NCBI RefSeq assembly: GCF_010093595.1
Contig: NW_022985438.1
Span: 1,202,785-1,266,784, forward strand
DNA: 64,000 bases
Direction of reading: 5' to 3'
Origin: Mytilinidion resinicola
Lineage: Eukaryota; Ascomycota; Dothideomycetes; Mytilinidiales; Mytilinidiaceae
The notes under the pieces are model-generated. The model searched no databases. It saw only the letters and a program-made list of their open reading frames with translations, and was not told the DNA's origin. The first letter of the stretch is position 1. Every line of letters begins with the position of its first letter. A program made the position numbers and the translations under genes. Below are positions 43,652 to 55,474 of the stretch, piece by piece.

Positions 43652-44265
43652 AGGTACCGTAGAAGGGAGTAGGACTAATGGCAATGTAAGTGACGCGGTG
43701 ATACATAAATCAGGTGAGGTAAGCATGTTCTGGCATTCCGGAATATCCGGCTTGAAGCGTGCCGGAATTGAGTAGCTGCAAGAGGTAGGTTATTAGTATT
43801 CTCGAATAGGAGGAACGAAATGGAGGAACGAAATAGAACTCTTTCCGAGCCACGTATTAATGCATAATCATAAATACTCCGTGATTATGTGAGAAGATTA
43901 ATAGTGGGATCCCCATCTTGCCAAGCAGTTCTTGATGACGCGCTGCAACCTTCCTAGTCGCATCACAGCAACCTGCTTCATTGAGCATATTCGCCATTAT
44001 CCGGCCGAACCACACGATGAGTTACCAAGACTATATGCTTGGCAGTTGCCGACGTAGGATGGTGTTGTGGATACCATCTGGGCACGGAGGTGAGACTGTC
44101 CAGGCAAGGTTATGGCTCAAATCGAATTCACGGTTGCGTTACGTGACACTGGTAGCACGTCTTCTCCTCATCTCACGGCCGGTTTTTCTTTCCAATTGAC
44201 ATGCAGCGTGGCTGAAGTAACTACTACACCTCTCTCAATACCTTCCATGGGGAAACTTGAGCACA
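43652..44265. other. Intergenic / promoter of the DPP-V gene
   Basis: No gene recognised. Includes a short direct duplication GGAGGAACGAAAT near 43,810. The last ~50 bp are the pyrimidine-rich leader of the peptidase gene. Confidence 0.4.
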
Positions 44266-46922
44266 ATGGTTAATTGGCTTTCTATCTTCGCGACTGCGTT
44301 GCTATGTGCACGTGGATGGGCTATTACTCCAGAGTAAGTTTTGAACCAAAGGTCTCATATCAAGCGAAGTAGGACGAGGAAACTGTCGTTTTTTCTAATA
44401 CTCATAAATTCTTTCGTTTCAATGCTCTCCTCAAACTACACGCCGCTAATAAATGAATAGGCAAATGCTCAGTGCCCCACGTCGCTCAGAAGCTGTGCCC
44501 AATCCTACTGGCGAATGGGCTATCTTTTCCGCAAGCTCTTATTCTTTCGAGAAGAAGGAATCATCTTCCAATTGGAACTTGCTTAACCTGAAGAATGGAA
44601 CCATCGGGTCTCTGGACGTGTTCACCGAGGACGTTTCTGAGGTTGTGTGGATTCCCGGAAGTACCACCGAAGTGATCTATATCAACGGTACCAACGAGGA
44701 GGCTGCGGGTGGAGTAACGCTATGGCTTGGTGATCTCTTTGAGCTTTTAAGGTACCTTGGGGTCTTTCCCCTTCCACTACGAAGCAAAAGGCATTTTTAC
44801 TAACCCTACCAGCTTTAAACTGGTAGCTTCTTTGCCTGGCCCATTTTCCGGGTTGAAAGTTTCCAAGACAGCCTCGGGCGATCTTAAATTCCTAGTAAAT
44901 GCCTTGGCTTACCCGAATGGTAGGCTGCCGTTACCAACTAAGAATGAGCATGCCGCTAATAGGATTCTCTAGGCACCGTGTACAATGCCGAAACAGCCTC
45001 AAAACCAAGGAGTACCGGTAGATTATATTCAGACACCTTCGTTCGTCATTGGGACTTTTGGTTGACGGCTGAGCGTTATACACTTTTCTCGGGGACTCTT
45101 CAGTCAAAAGGAAACTATGCACTATCCCAAGCCGGGGTGCAAAACCTTCTTATCAACCTCAACTACACTGTCACGCGACCTGAGACCCCCGTCCAGGTAA
45201 ATCCCTAGCCAAACCTACCCTCTATTTTCCTTCTAACTCTTTAATACAGCCTTTTGGAGATGACGGTGATTACGATCTAAGCCCGGACGGCAAGTGGGTG
45301 GCCTTCCTTTCGAAAGCTCCCGAGCTTGCAAAGGCAAACTACACTGCGAGCTATATATATCTAGTTCCTTTCGATAGCCCTGAGGTCGCCCCAATTGCGA
45401 TAAATGGGCCGGATACCGCAGCCCAGGGAATCGGCGCACTTGGGTAAGTTGCAAGCTGCCTCGATACTCGCGGAAACTAACGTTGAAAAGCGCTTCTGGT
45501 GGGCCGAGATTCTCACCCGACAGCTCAAAGATTGCATTTTGGCAACAGGATGGTATTAGCTACGAGTCGGATAAGAGCAAGGTCTATGTTACTGCCGTCA
45601 AGAACTCTCCGTCCTACGGCGGAGAGTGGTCCGCCATCGCCGGGGATTGGGACCGGTCCGTTGACTCCCTTGCATGGAATCCAGATGGGAAATCACTGTT
45701 CGTTTCTGCGTCCGACCTTGGGGAGGAAAAGCTATTCACTCTTCCCATTACCGCACCGCCCAACTACGAGCCTCGTAAATTCACTGCCGCGGGCACGAAC
45801 GTGGCATGGTTTCACATCTTGTCCGATTCCAGCGCTCTGGTCTCTGGAAATAGCATTTGGTCGTCCAGAGACTTCTACATCAAGTCTGCGAACGCCACGA
45901 AGTTATTGTTCTCTGCTACCACTACAGATCCCGAGCTTGAGGGCTTGAGCTCTGACGATGTGGAGCAGTTCTACTTCACTGGCGCTTTAGGAATACCGAT
46001 CCAGAGCTGGATAATCAAGCCCAAGGGTTTCCAAGCGAATGGCACTTATCCTCTAGCATTCATCGTCCATGGAGGACCTCAGGTAAGTTGCCATTCCAGT
46101 AACCACTTCTGCTTGCTAAACCAGTTTTAAGGGTGGCCATTACAACTCGTGGAGTACACGCTGGAACTTCAAGGTGTTCGCCGATCAAGTAAGCCTTTTC
46201 TCCTCTGAGCTAATGCATTTTCAGGAAGTTGACATTCCAGGGATACGTGGTAATAGCTCCCAACCCCACAGGCAGTTCAGGATGGGGACAGTTCCTCCAA
46301 GACTCCATCCAGAATCAGTGGGGCGGTCATCCCTACGACGATCTCGTCAAGTGCTGGGATTACATAGAAGCAAACCTAACATACATCGACACCGACCGCG
46401 CCGTCGAACTCGGGGCAAGCTACGGTGGGTACATGACAAACTGGATCCAAGGCCACGATCTCGGAAGGAAGTTCAAAGCCCTAGTCGCCCACGACGGTCT
46501 AGCAAGCACGCTCGGTGCTTACGCTACAGAAGAGCTTTGGTTTACTCAACACGAGTATAATGGCACGCTTTGGGATAATCGCGAAAACTATGAGATATGG
46601 GATCCAGGTACGTTTCCAATTTCTTCGACTCCGTATGCGGTAGCGCTGACCTGTTTTAGCTGCCCATATCAAGAACTTTAGCACGCCGCAGTTCATCATC
46701 CACAGCGCGGAAGACTACAGACTGCCCGAGTCAGAAGGAATTGCTATGTTTAATTATCTTCAGTCGAGGGGAGTACCGTCTAGGTTTCTTAGCTTCCCGG
46801 ACGAAGACCATTGGGTCTTGAAGCCGGAGAACTCGCTACAGTGGCATAAGAATGTGTTGGGGTGGATTAATCACTACTCTGGTATTGGTGGACCTCTTAG
46901 TGATAATGCCATTGGTGGTTGA
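44266..46922 (+). CDS. DPP5: Secreted dipeptidyl-peptidase V-like serine peptidase (S9)
   Basis: Nine exons (ends at 44,333, 44,751, 44,919, 45,196, 45,443, 46,082, 46,188, 46,607 and 46,922; introns 47-127 bp), all phase-consistent, give 720 residues. Residues 1-19 form a signal peptide. The N-terminal two-thirds is the beta-propeller ([40 protein letters not shown]). The C-terminal alpha/beta hydrolase carries the triad Ser571 (GASYGGYM), Asp652 (HSAEDYRLP) and His684 (PDEDHWV). Length and triad spacing match fungal secreted DPP-V, which removes X-Ala or similar dipeptides from peptide N-termini outside the cell. Numerous NxS/T sites fit secretion. It converges on a peptide transporter 580 bp away. 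Confidence 0.93.
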
Positions 46923-47501
46923 TCGGCTGCGGGAAGGCGATACGGAACCAGATTCGCTCTACGGTCGTGTGGATGCTATTGGTTGCCAGGCCGCTAGATT
47001 TCTTGCGAAGTATACGTGGTTGGGATCATAAATCAAAAGTAGAAGATTAGAAGGTGACATGATGAATTAATTGAACTTTTGGGTTGAATTACTTCACCCA
47101 TGGATTCCTCCGCGAGGTGCGTTGGAGGAAGAATGACGATTGAGTGTGTTTGGTTTTATTTCACGCGGAGGTCACGTGACTATTACTCAACGCACATCTG
47201 CATAGTCACTGAGGGCCACATAGGGGAATTGCGGCTGGAAGATTTTAGTGTATGCTTTTTAGAGAAAGACATTACTGTAAATAATATGCATATTTGAAAT
47301 GAGCCAAGATCAATCTTGATACAACTTCAGGTAAGTTATTGAAGTAGATGCAATATAATTCTGAGATGATGTGGGATCAAATTTCTCTTCTATAGAATCT
47401 CTTTGCGAAGCGCTTATGTCTGATGCATGAAATCAACCTCAAGCTCAGCTGTACGTCCACTCAGTCTCACCCGTTGATTTGTATCGTTACAGATGTCACC
47501 T
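46923..47501. other. Convergent spacer between DPP-V and PTR2
   Basis: 3'-to-3' interval presumably holding both terminators. Nothing else recognised. Confidence 0.45.
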
Positions 47502-49707
47502 TCAGGTGGCTGATGAGACGCTCGCCCTTCGCTGCTTCCTACCAAGATACGTACTATCTGGCAGCATATTAAGTTTGTCTTCGCGCTTATCAAGCCTCTG
47601 GTTCTGAAGCCAGAACAACACACCACCGACAGCTGCCAGAATAGCGACGGTAGCATAATTCCAGACGAGTAAAGGATCGTCGCTCAGCGAGACAAACGCC
47701 TGGCCAATGGCGTTGCTGAACGCTGACATGAAGTGCCAGTAGCTAGTAACCAGCGAACGCATATTTGTAGGCGCCTTGGTAAACGCGTACTCCAGGCCGG
47801 TGATGGATGCGAAAATCTCCGAGAAGCCGATGAGCACGTATGGGACCGTCTGCACCCAGACGTTGATGGGCGCGGCACCCTCCTCGCATGTGTTCATATA
47901 CTTGCCGCATGGGCCGAGCTTGTAAATGTAGTACTGGATGACGGTTGCGGAGATCATGGCTAGCGAGGCCAGGCCGAAGCCAAATGCGATACGCTTAACG
48001 GGGGTGAACTTGATGCCCTTCTTGCGAAGGAAGGGGTAGAGGAAGTTGTCCACGAGGGGAATAAAGATGACCAAAGAGATTCTGGCCGATCTTCTTAGCT
48101 TATTACACGTCATAACATTCTGTGTCTCACTTACGGATTCAAGTTGGTGATGATATCGTTAGGCACGCCATGGAGCTCCATAGTTGCCGCTTGAGACGTG
48201 AGGTTGTTGTTCATTTGATTGTAGGTAAGCCCTGTAATGCTTGTTAGAATGAGAGTTTTGGAAAGGCGTTGCGACGACTGACAATAGAGAGGAATCCATG
48301 TGAAAACTCGACATGCTTTCAAGCCACGGGCAACTTGATCAACCCAAGCATCGTCAAAGGTCATCCAAGTTGGTTTGCTCGAGCCAAGATGGGTAGGCTT
48401 TACGTCATTCCAGAAGTTGGGGTCGGTGAAGTTTCTCTTGCTATGAAGCGCACTGTAAGTTGCAAGTCGGAGAGGTAAAGAGGCGTCGACTTACAGTGTG
48501 ACCGGATTAATGGACCATTTTCCTTTCTGCGCCAGTCCCCACAATAGCCAGAAATTCTTCAACACTGAACCGGTCGGAGGGCTCCTAGTGTAATTGTTCC
48601 GGCAGAAGTACAACACAATGGGGCAGAAGCAAAACATAATAGTTGGTAGGAGGAAGGCTAACCAAAATCCAACATATTTCTCGACGTAGACCATGGATAT
48701 CTGACCTGTCAGGGAACCGACGTTTACCCTGTAACGCTTGTTAGAATGAGAGTTTCCGATAGGCTTATGACGACTGACATCATGTAGAAATAGAGAAAGA
48801 TCCGGGCTATAGTAATGTTAGGGTCCGAGATTTGGCGTTCACCAGTTTTACGGTCTATCACGATCTTCGGCTTGGTCTGCTTATATTGCTCCGCAATCAA
48901 GGGAGACACGTTTGCCCTGTGATTGGGCTCGTCAGATGGTCAAACAGTAGGGGTCATCAAATAAGACTGACTTGAAGGCTCCTGTGCCGAGACCGAGCAG
49001 GATCAGTCCTGGAATGAAAGCGCCAAGGGCATGACCGCTGGCGATGACGGAAGGGATGGCAGAAACGACGATGACGATATGGCCAAGGATAGCAACAAAA
49101 ATAGCCAGGAAAATAGTGTTAAAGCGGCCAAGATACTCGTCCGCAACGTAGGCGCCAATTAGTGGAGTAGTGTAAGCCCAGAACGAATTGACTTTCAAAA
49201 ATAAGAACCGTTAGTTCCATCATAAGGATCGGAATAAAGCTACAGAAGCGATCACTCACAGGTGCCTAGCCCGAATGATGCCCTTTGGCCCATATTCAAG
49301 GCTCCCGACTGTCCGTTCGTGCCACTTTTACCAGTAGTCGATCCAGGAGGCAATGGACGCTGAATGTAATTGGTATCTTCAGTGAAACGTCAGTACTCTG
49401 CTTTGCTATGTAAGTTCGCAGAGTTGTCAGGTTTGAACTCACAAAGCACTTGGCACCCATAGTAGCCAAATCGCTCGCACATCTCCGTAAAAGCGATCGT
49501 ATAAGCCAACCACGGGATCTTGCCAGAGACACGAGTGAGCGTCGCCAATTCCTCTTCGGTGGGGTCTTCCCCAGAATCATCGTCTGGACGGTTCGAGTCG
49601 GAATGGGAGATGCTGAATTCCTTTTCGTTCTTGGCATACTCCGCCAGGCCTTTCGGGGCGCGAGCCATGGCCACCTCCTCGACGTTTGTGCCAGCTGCCG
49701 CAGACAT
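47502..49707 (-). CDS. PTR2: PTR2-type proton-coupled di/tripeptide transporter (POT family)
   Basis: Eight exons on the minus strand (49,707-49,443; 49,376-49,260; 49,191-48,972; 48,916-48,779; 48,728-48,495; 48,452-48,283; 48,231-48,135; 48,081-47,502) give 606 residues with introns of 42-68 bp. The POT signature TEMCERFGYYG (ExxERFxYYG) sits in the first helix, followed by the YIQRPLPPGST loop. WAYTTPLIGAYVAD, GTGAFKANVSPL and VNVGSLTG are conserved transmembrane segments, and WLTYNQMNNNL and FVPLVDNFLYPFLR-like blocks mark the second bundle. About 12 helices are expected. It imports small peptides across the plasma membrane with protons. The start at 49,707 is preferred over an upstream non-ATG extension. 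Confidence 0.92.
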
Positions 49708-52045
49708 GGTGCTTTTGGACAACAGGGGAGCTTCTGCAGGGAGAAAGATCTAGACATGGCAAGAGGGCAGAGATAATCTTTTATAACTTCATGGGAGCTA
49801 CTGGGGCAAAACATCATCGGTATCTATAAAGAGAAGGTAGCAAAGCAGTCGCGAGATTGTTGTGTTACATTGCAATGAGCAGCGGCCGTCTTGGAAGACA
49901 GGCCTGGGAACTCACACGTCTTGACAAGGATCGATTGAGAAAACTGATCGAGGCGCCCAAGCCTTGGCATATATTGGCACATTGTCGATCTTCTTCGGTC
50001 TTGGTGCAGGAAGCTCCCCAGAATAACGCATAGTGCAGGGCTAAGGCCGGATCAAAGCGCGAGCTGTGCCGCCGGGGATAAGAGGCTACTCACTGCCAAG
50101 GCGCACTGTAACCAAGTTCACGGCGGAGGGTGGCCAGACGCTCAGCAGTGCAATCGAGTTTCCTAAACGAGGGCTAAGGACGAGCATGGTACCCAGCAAG
50201 GTGGCCGCGGATGGCGCCAGTCGCCCGGATGCATCGTGCCGTAAGGGTGACCGTTTACCAAGAGGATGGGGCGGAATTTCTTGGCAATCCTTGGCTTATC
50301 TTCACTGGTTCCACCAGTGGTTTTCCGAAGACGCTGTCGCTGATATCGCTCTGCATTGGGCGCTGTCCGGGGCTTCCTGTTGGTGTAGGCGGGGATGTGG
50401 ATGCTTCAGTTATTCTAGAACAGTGGCAGAAGGCTGGGATGGGGACCTTTCGGAATGCCCAATATCTCTGCAGGGCCTGAGTGGATGGAAGCATGGGTTT
50501 TCTAACAAGGAAAACACGGGACAGTTACGAGGTCGTAAGCGTTTCCACGATCGTACTGTAATAGGAAAATGCGCGAGATATGAAAGAAAGCACGCGACGA
50601 TGTAAGAGAACACAAGGGATACTAGAAAGTAGAATTTCAGACGGCGAGAACAGAGTAGATAGAAGAGTGGACGAGGGAAATGACTACAGAGTGCAGGTTA
50701 CAAGAACCCAGAAGTGTAGACGCGAGTAACGGCAAAAGGCTTCATAGCATCACTAGAGTATCAATGTTCTATACAATTGAATGAGGTTGTAATGGAAAAC
50801 GAAGACACATCGTTTTGGAGTGATAAGGCAAAGAGTGGACCCACCTCGAAGAATTCGGGTTCTCCGGTTTGTACACGTGACCAATCGTCTCCCTCCAAAG
50901 TTCGAGTGTGGTGTGGCGCCGAGCTCTTTGGCGCTTAGCCATGCAGAAAGCGGAAGGTAGAAATACGTCAGAACGCAGCTAGAAGACGCAAGGCTTGGCG
51001 TTTAATAGTTTAATTCAATCATGTCAGTGACTGCGCCGGCCACCGACACTGTAACCTACAGCGCTGCTTTGCCATCGATCACGCTACACCAACACATCAC
51101 CGGCTGCAATGATGCGCACACCATCTCACTGACTATAGCATAGCGCCAGCGTCGCCGTATCAAACTCGAAACCAGCCTATATCCGTCCATCGATTGCAAC
51201 AACACCGCTTGTGTCGCCACACCCAAGCACTTCGCAGCGGCTACGCTTTTCCTCTAGTCCTAGACATATGCTACACCGTGCACCGAGCCCATACTACGCG
51301 AATAAGACAGGACTTGGTTGGCTATGGATACTGCGTCTTGAGGATCACTTAATTGTTCCAAGAGAAGCGCTACGGCGTGGCTGAGATTTTGAGACCCTAT
51401 ATGGCAAACACTTCCATCAAACGAAATGTTTCTTCGGATATCAAAGACGATCCACACGGACTGGACGATAATTTCCTCGCAAGCCTATGCCTTCGCAGTC
51501 CGTACATGTTTTCACACAAAGGAAGACAACGCTCCTTACGACGTTCTCAATTCCAATACAATCTTTATGATATGAATAAGGGCGCTGTTACCAGTCTACA
51601 ACTTTCGCGTGCTAAAACTTTAGGAGCTCCAATATCGGTTAGCAATGACATTCAAGAACGAAATAAAGTTATCCAAAGAGCATCCAAATCCTTCGACCAC
51701 CGCAGTGATCGTAGAGTGATCGTAGTCACCTAGACTTCTAACAGAGCCGATACAATTATTTGCCTAGGTACAATTGAGTCTCCTTGGCATTATTATGCCC
51801 CTCATTCCTGATATCTCGCTAGAGTACCCCGCAGCCACTCCCGTTACATCCTAGCGATAGTTGCACCACTAATCTTCAAGACGGAATTTTTGTATGAACG
51901 GCAGCACGGATTCACAAACTTCGCGCCTGCCCAGTATGGATGCACTAATACGGAGCGGGGTTCGTGATCTTCGCGCAGTCCTTCATTCTCCATCAACATC
52001 ATTCCGGACCTCCTGGCCATTAATTTATCAGTCAAGAGAACAAGA
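49708..52045. other. Intergenic stretch, promoters of PTR2 and GH92, no gene supported
   Basis: 2.3 kb between divergent genes. A few frames of 65-180 codons overlap antisense frames and carry no domain. No repeat found. The size would allow an unrecognised small gene or long regulatory region. Confidence 0.4.
49779..49785 (-). promoter_or_regulatory. TATA-like box of PTR2
   Basis: TATAAAA on the minus strand, 72 bp upstream of the chosen ATG. Assigned by position. Confidence 0.4.
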
Positions 52046-54830
52046 ATGTCGTCCTCGTGGCGCTCTTCGGGTCTTTTCTGTCTACTCTCCTTAGTTGGGA
52101 GCAATGCGCAAAAACAAATAAACCCTCTCATCGGCACGACGAACGGTGGTAAGCGCCAGTACACTTAGGAAGTACGTCTTGATTAATTTACCGTCAGGAC
52201 ATGTCTTCCCTGGCGCGACACTGCCTTTCGGTATGGCAAAAGCGGGCGCTGATACCAATGGAGGTGATAATCAAGGTGGCTTTGCCTCAGATGGGAGTCC
52301 TATCATGGGATTTTCTCACATGCATGATTCGGGAACGGGAGGCGTAGGCGTCATATCGAAGTTCGTATAGCAATCTGAACGCTGATCCGTCTACAGTCTC
52401 CTTCTCTCGGCAACTTTCCTATTTTTCCACACGCAGGATGTCCGGGCGATGACATCAACAATTGCGCTTATACGAAGTAAGATTCAAGATCCTAAGCTTG
52501 AGTGTCTTGGTTGCTAAGTTAGAATAGAGATGATAGAGCTACCGGGCTTATCAATGGGACGGTCGAAGCATACCCAGGATACTTTGCGCTCACGCTAAAC
52601 TCTTCGATCCATGCTGAGATGACAGTGTCAAACCATACAGCACTCTATAGATTCACTTTCCCTACGGAGCCTCTTGATTCCGACACCCCCTTGAGTCCAC
52701 TGATTTTGGTCGATTTGGCAGATCTTCCGAATTCAAGGATCAACGGCCAAGTCGAAGTTGATTCTGCCACTGGTCGCCTCTCTGGAAATGGGACCTATTC
52801 ACCATCATTCGGAATTGGCAATTATACAGTACATTTCTGTGCTGATTTCTTAGGTGCGGCCGTTCGTGATAGTGGCGTTTTCAGCAATAATCGCGCTGGA
52901 GTCGGAAGATCACTCTTCGTTCAGGAGGATGGGGTCAACATTTCACCCCAGATTCTACGTAATTACTCCTTTTCCTTTTGCGAGAATGTCTGCTAATTTC
53001 ACCCTTGCCTTTAGCTGCCGGGGCATGGACGAGATTCCACGCGCCGGATTCAAATGGTCAAGTCCTCGTACGCGTAGGGGTTAGTTTCATAAGCGCTGCG
53101 CAGGCCTGCGGAAGCGCAGAGAAGGAAATTCCTAATTTCGATTTCAATCAGACCTTGAGCGCCGCTGAAGACGCCTGGAACACGAAATTGAATGTCATCG
53201 AGATCGACGCTGCAGGAGTGAGTGAGGAGCTTCAGACAACTTTCTGGAGCGGAGTCTACCGAAGCATGATCAGTCCGCAAGGTATGAATAATTCGAACTA
53301 CCGTCAAACCAATACCAACAAAACTTTCCAATCCAGACTACACAGGAGAAAACCCATTGTGGTACAGCGACGAACCGTACTATGATTCTTACTACTGCAT
53401 CTGGGACTCATTCCGTAGCATTCATCCCCTGATCACGCTATTGGACCCGCACTCGCAAACGCTCATGGCCAGAAGTCTGATCGATATCTACCGCCATGAA
53501 GGAAAATTGCCTGATTGCCGCATGAGTCTATGCAAAGGGTTTACCCAAGTATGACATGCGCTATACGCTCTTATCTAGACTATGCTAATCTGGCAAAGGG
53601 CGGCTCCAATGCCAACATTGTACTCGCGGACGCATACTTGAAGAATATTACTGAAGGCGTGGACTGGGCCACTGCGTACCAGGCTGTCGTGTCCGATGCT
53701 GAAGACGAGCCACTGAATTGGGCCGTCGAAGGTCGGGGAGGCCTCGAAAGCTGGAAGCATCTTGGGTACATCCCGACTGATGACTTCGATCTTAACTCCG
53801 GCGCTCGCACGCGCAGCATCTCCCGCACGGTCGAGTATGCCTACAACGACTTCTGTATTGCAGAAATGGCCAAAGGTGGTCTAGGGAGTGTGGAAGCCTA
53901 CCAGAAGTATTCTCAGCGTTCAAGAAACTGGAAGAACATGTACAAAGAAGACGAAACATCTTCCATCAATGGTACCGATACGGGCTTCGTCGGATTTCTG
54001 CAATCAAAATTCATGAACGGGACATGGGGATACCAAGACCCAATCTTCTGTTCGCCATTGCTCAACTTTACGAGTTGTTATTTGAATCCAAATGGCCACG
54101 AGACGTACGAAGGGAGCAGTTGGATGTACACCTTTTTCGCTCCAGGAGACATGGCTGAACTCATTGCTACATTGGGAGGCCCTGATACATTTGCTAAGCG
54201 CTTGGACTTCATCCACGAAAGCGGACTTCTTTACATAGGCGATGAGCAAGCATTTTTGCTAGTATACCTCTACCACTATGCCGGACGACCTGGATTATCT
54301 GCCGCGAGAACACGATTCTACATTCCAAGTCAATTCAATGACACCATCGCCGGCATCGTAAGTCAATGCTTCTCTGCGCCCGGTCCATATTGCTAACATG
54401 TTCCAGCCGGGGAACGACGACAGTGGTGCAATGGGCTCTTTTTCAACCCTCACTATGCTAGGTATTTTTCCAAATCCCGGTAAGAAGACAAGCCAAGGAA
54501 ATGCCATCAAGAGACTATGTTTTAACAATGCTAGGCCAAAATGTGTACTTCATTACTCCTCCCTTCTTCAAATCAGTGTCTCTCACGAACCCGCAGACGG
54601 GGAAGACGGCAACGATATCTTCGACTAACTTCAATCCGAATGGGGAGAATATCTACATTCAGAGCGCAAAGCTTAACGGGCAGCCATATACTCGCAACTA
54701 CCTAACTCATAGTTTCTTCCTAGATGGAGGGATGCTAGAGCTGGAATTGGGTTCCACAGAAAGTGATTGGGGGACCGCGAAAAGTGATCTGCCGCCGAGC
54801 TTAACATTCAGCGGAGAATCAGCAGAGTAG
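52046..54830 (+). CDS. Secreted GH92 alpha-mannosidase
   Basis: Nine exons (52,046-52,148; 52,198-52,343; 52,397-52,476; 52,528-52,958; 53,015-53,281; 53,337-53,548; 53,599-54,357; 54,407-54,479; 54,535-54,830), 788 residues in phase. A signal peptide (residues 1-21) precedes NPLIGTTNGGHVFPGATLPF. GFSHMHDSGTGG and SLGNFPIFPHAGCPGDD are family hallmarks of the N-terminal beta-sandwich. NPLWYSDEPYYDSYYCIWDS and GNDDSGAMGSF belong to the (alpha/alpha)6 catalytic domain. GH92 enzymes are calcium-dependent exo-alpha-mannosidases, often alpha-1,2-specific. A role in trimming extracellular or cell-wall mannan and glycoproteins is likely. Confidence 0.93.
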
Positions 54831-55474
54831 TTACCGTGGTGAGTGCGGCTGAAGGAATCTCAAATGGCTCTCGGATTGCTGTTTCGATTGTGATGGAGTA
54901 GCGGCGAGCGCTCTCCCGCTTGACTTTGTACAAAAAAAAAAGTCCAGATAAACACCCAAGCGTAAAAGCTGGAAGGCATCCAAGGCGGTCTCTAGTCGAT
55001 ACAGAAGTATGTCGCTTCTGTGTAGAGTCATTTGTGAAATCGCATATTTATTTGTGACGTTGAAAGTCGTGTACTACAAATGTCAGTGATCCTTCACGTA
55101 GAAAAGTCGAAGAATAATAGAGCGACGTGATGGTAATTCACACAGCATTTCAAAAGAGATGCTGCTGACAGAAAAGCGCATGGTTGGGAGCCATCGTGTG
55201 AGAGGGATGAGTGCTGAGGTCGAGCCTTGGTGGATATCGGGACAACTGGTGCCGATCCGAATTGTCTTGGCAGTCGTCTTTGGCATCATCAAAGGAGATA
55301 TATACGTCTATTAATTCAACAACATTGCGCGTTTCTTAAAAGCGGTCCTCGTACATACTTCTGACGACCCAAAACGTGAACCTTCGACATGTTAAAGTGG
55401 TAGCTTACTGCGCCCTCGCTACCTGATGTCTCCCAAGCTCCCAGAATCACCTCCTGGAATACCGCCATCCGACG
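54831..55474. other. Intergenic / promoter of VPS54
   Basis: No gene recognised. A run of nine A near 54,931 is the only notable feature. Confidence 0.4.

Noticed and set aside
50066..50605. 179-codon frame between PTR2 and GH92
   Set aside because: No domain, overlapping antisense frames, and Trp/Cys/Arg-rich composition typical of spurious frames.
6220..50881. CACGTGAC words at 6220, 21937, 47173 and 50874
   Set aside because: About two are expected by chance on both strands in 64 kb, and the positions are not consistently promoter-proximal.
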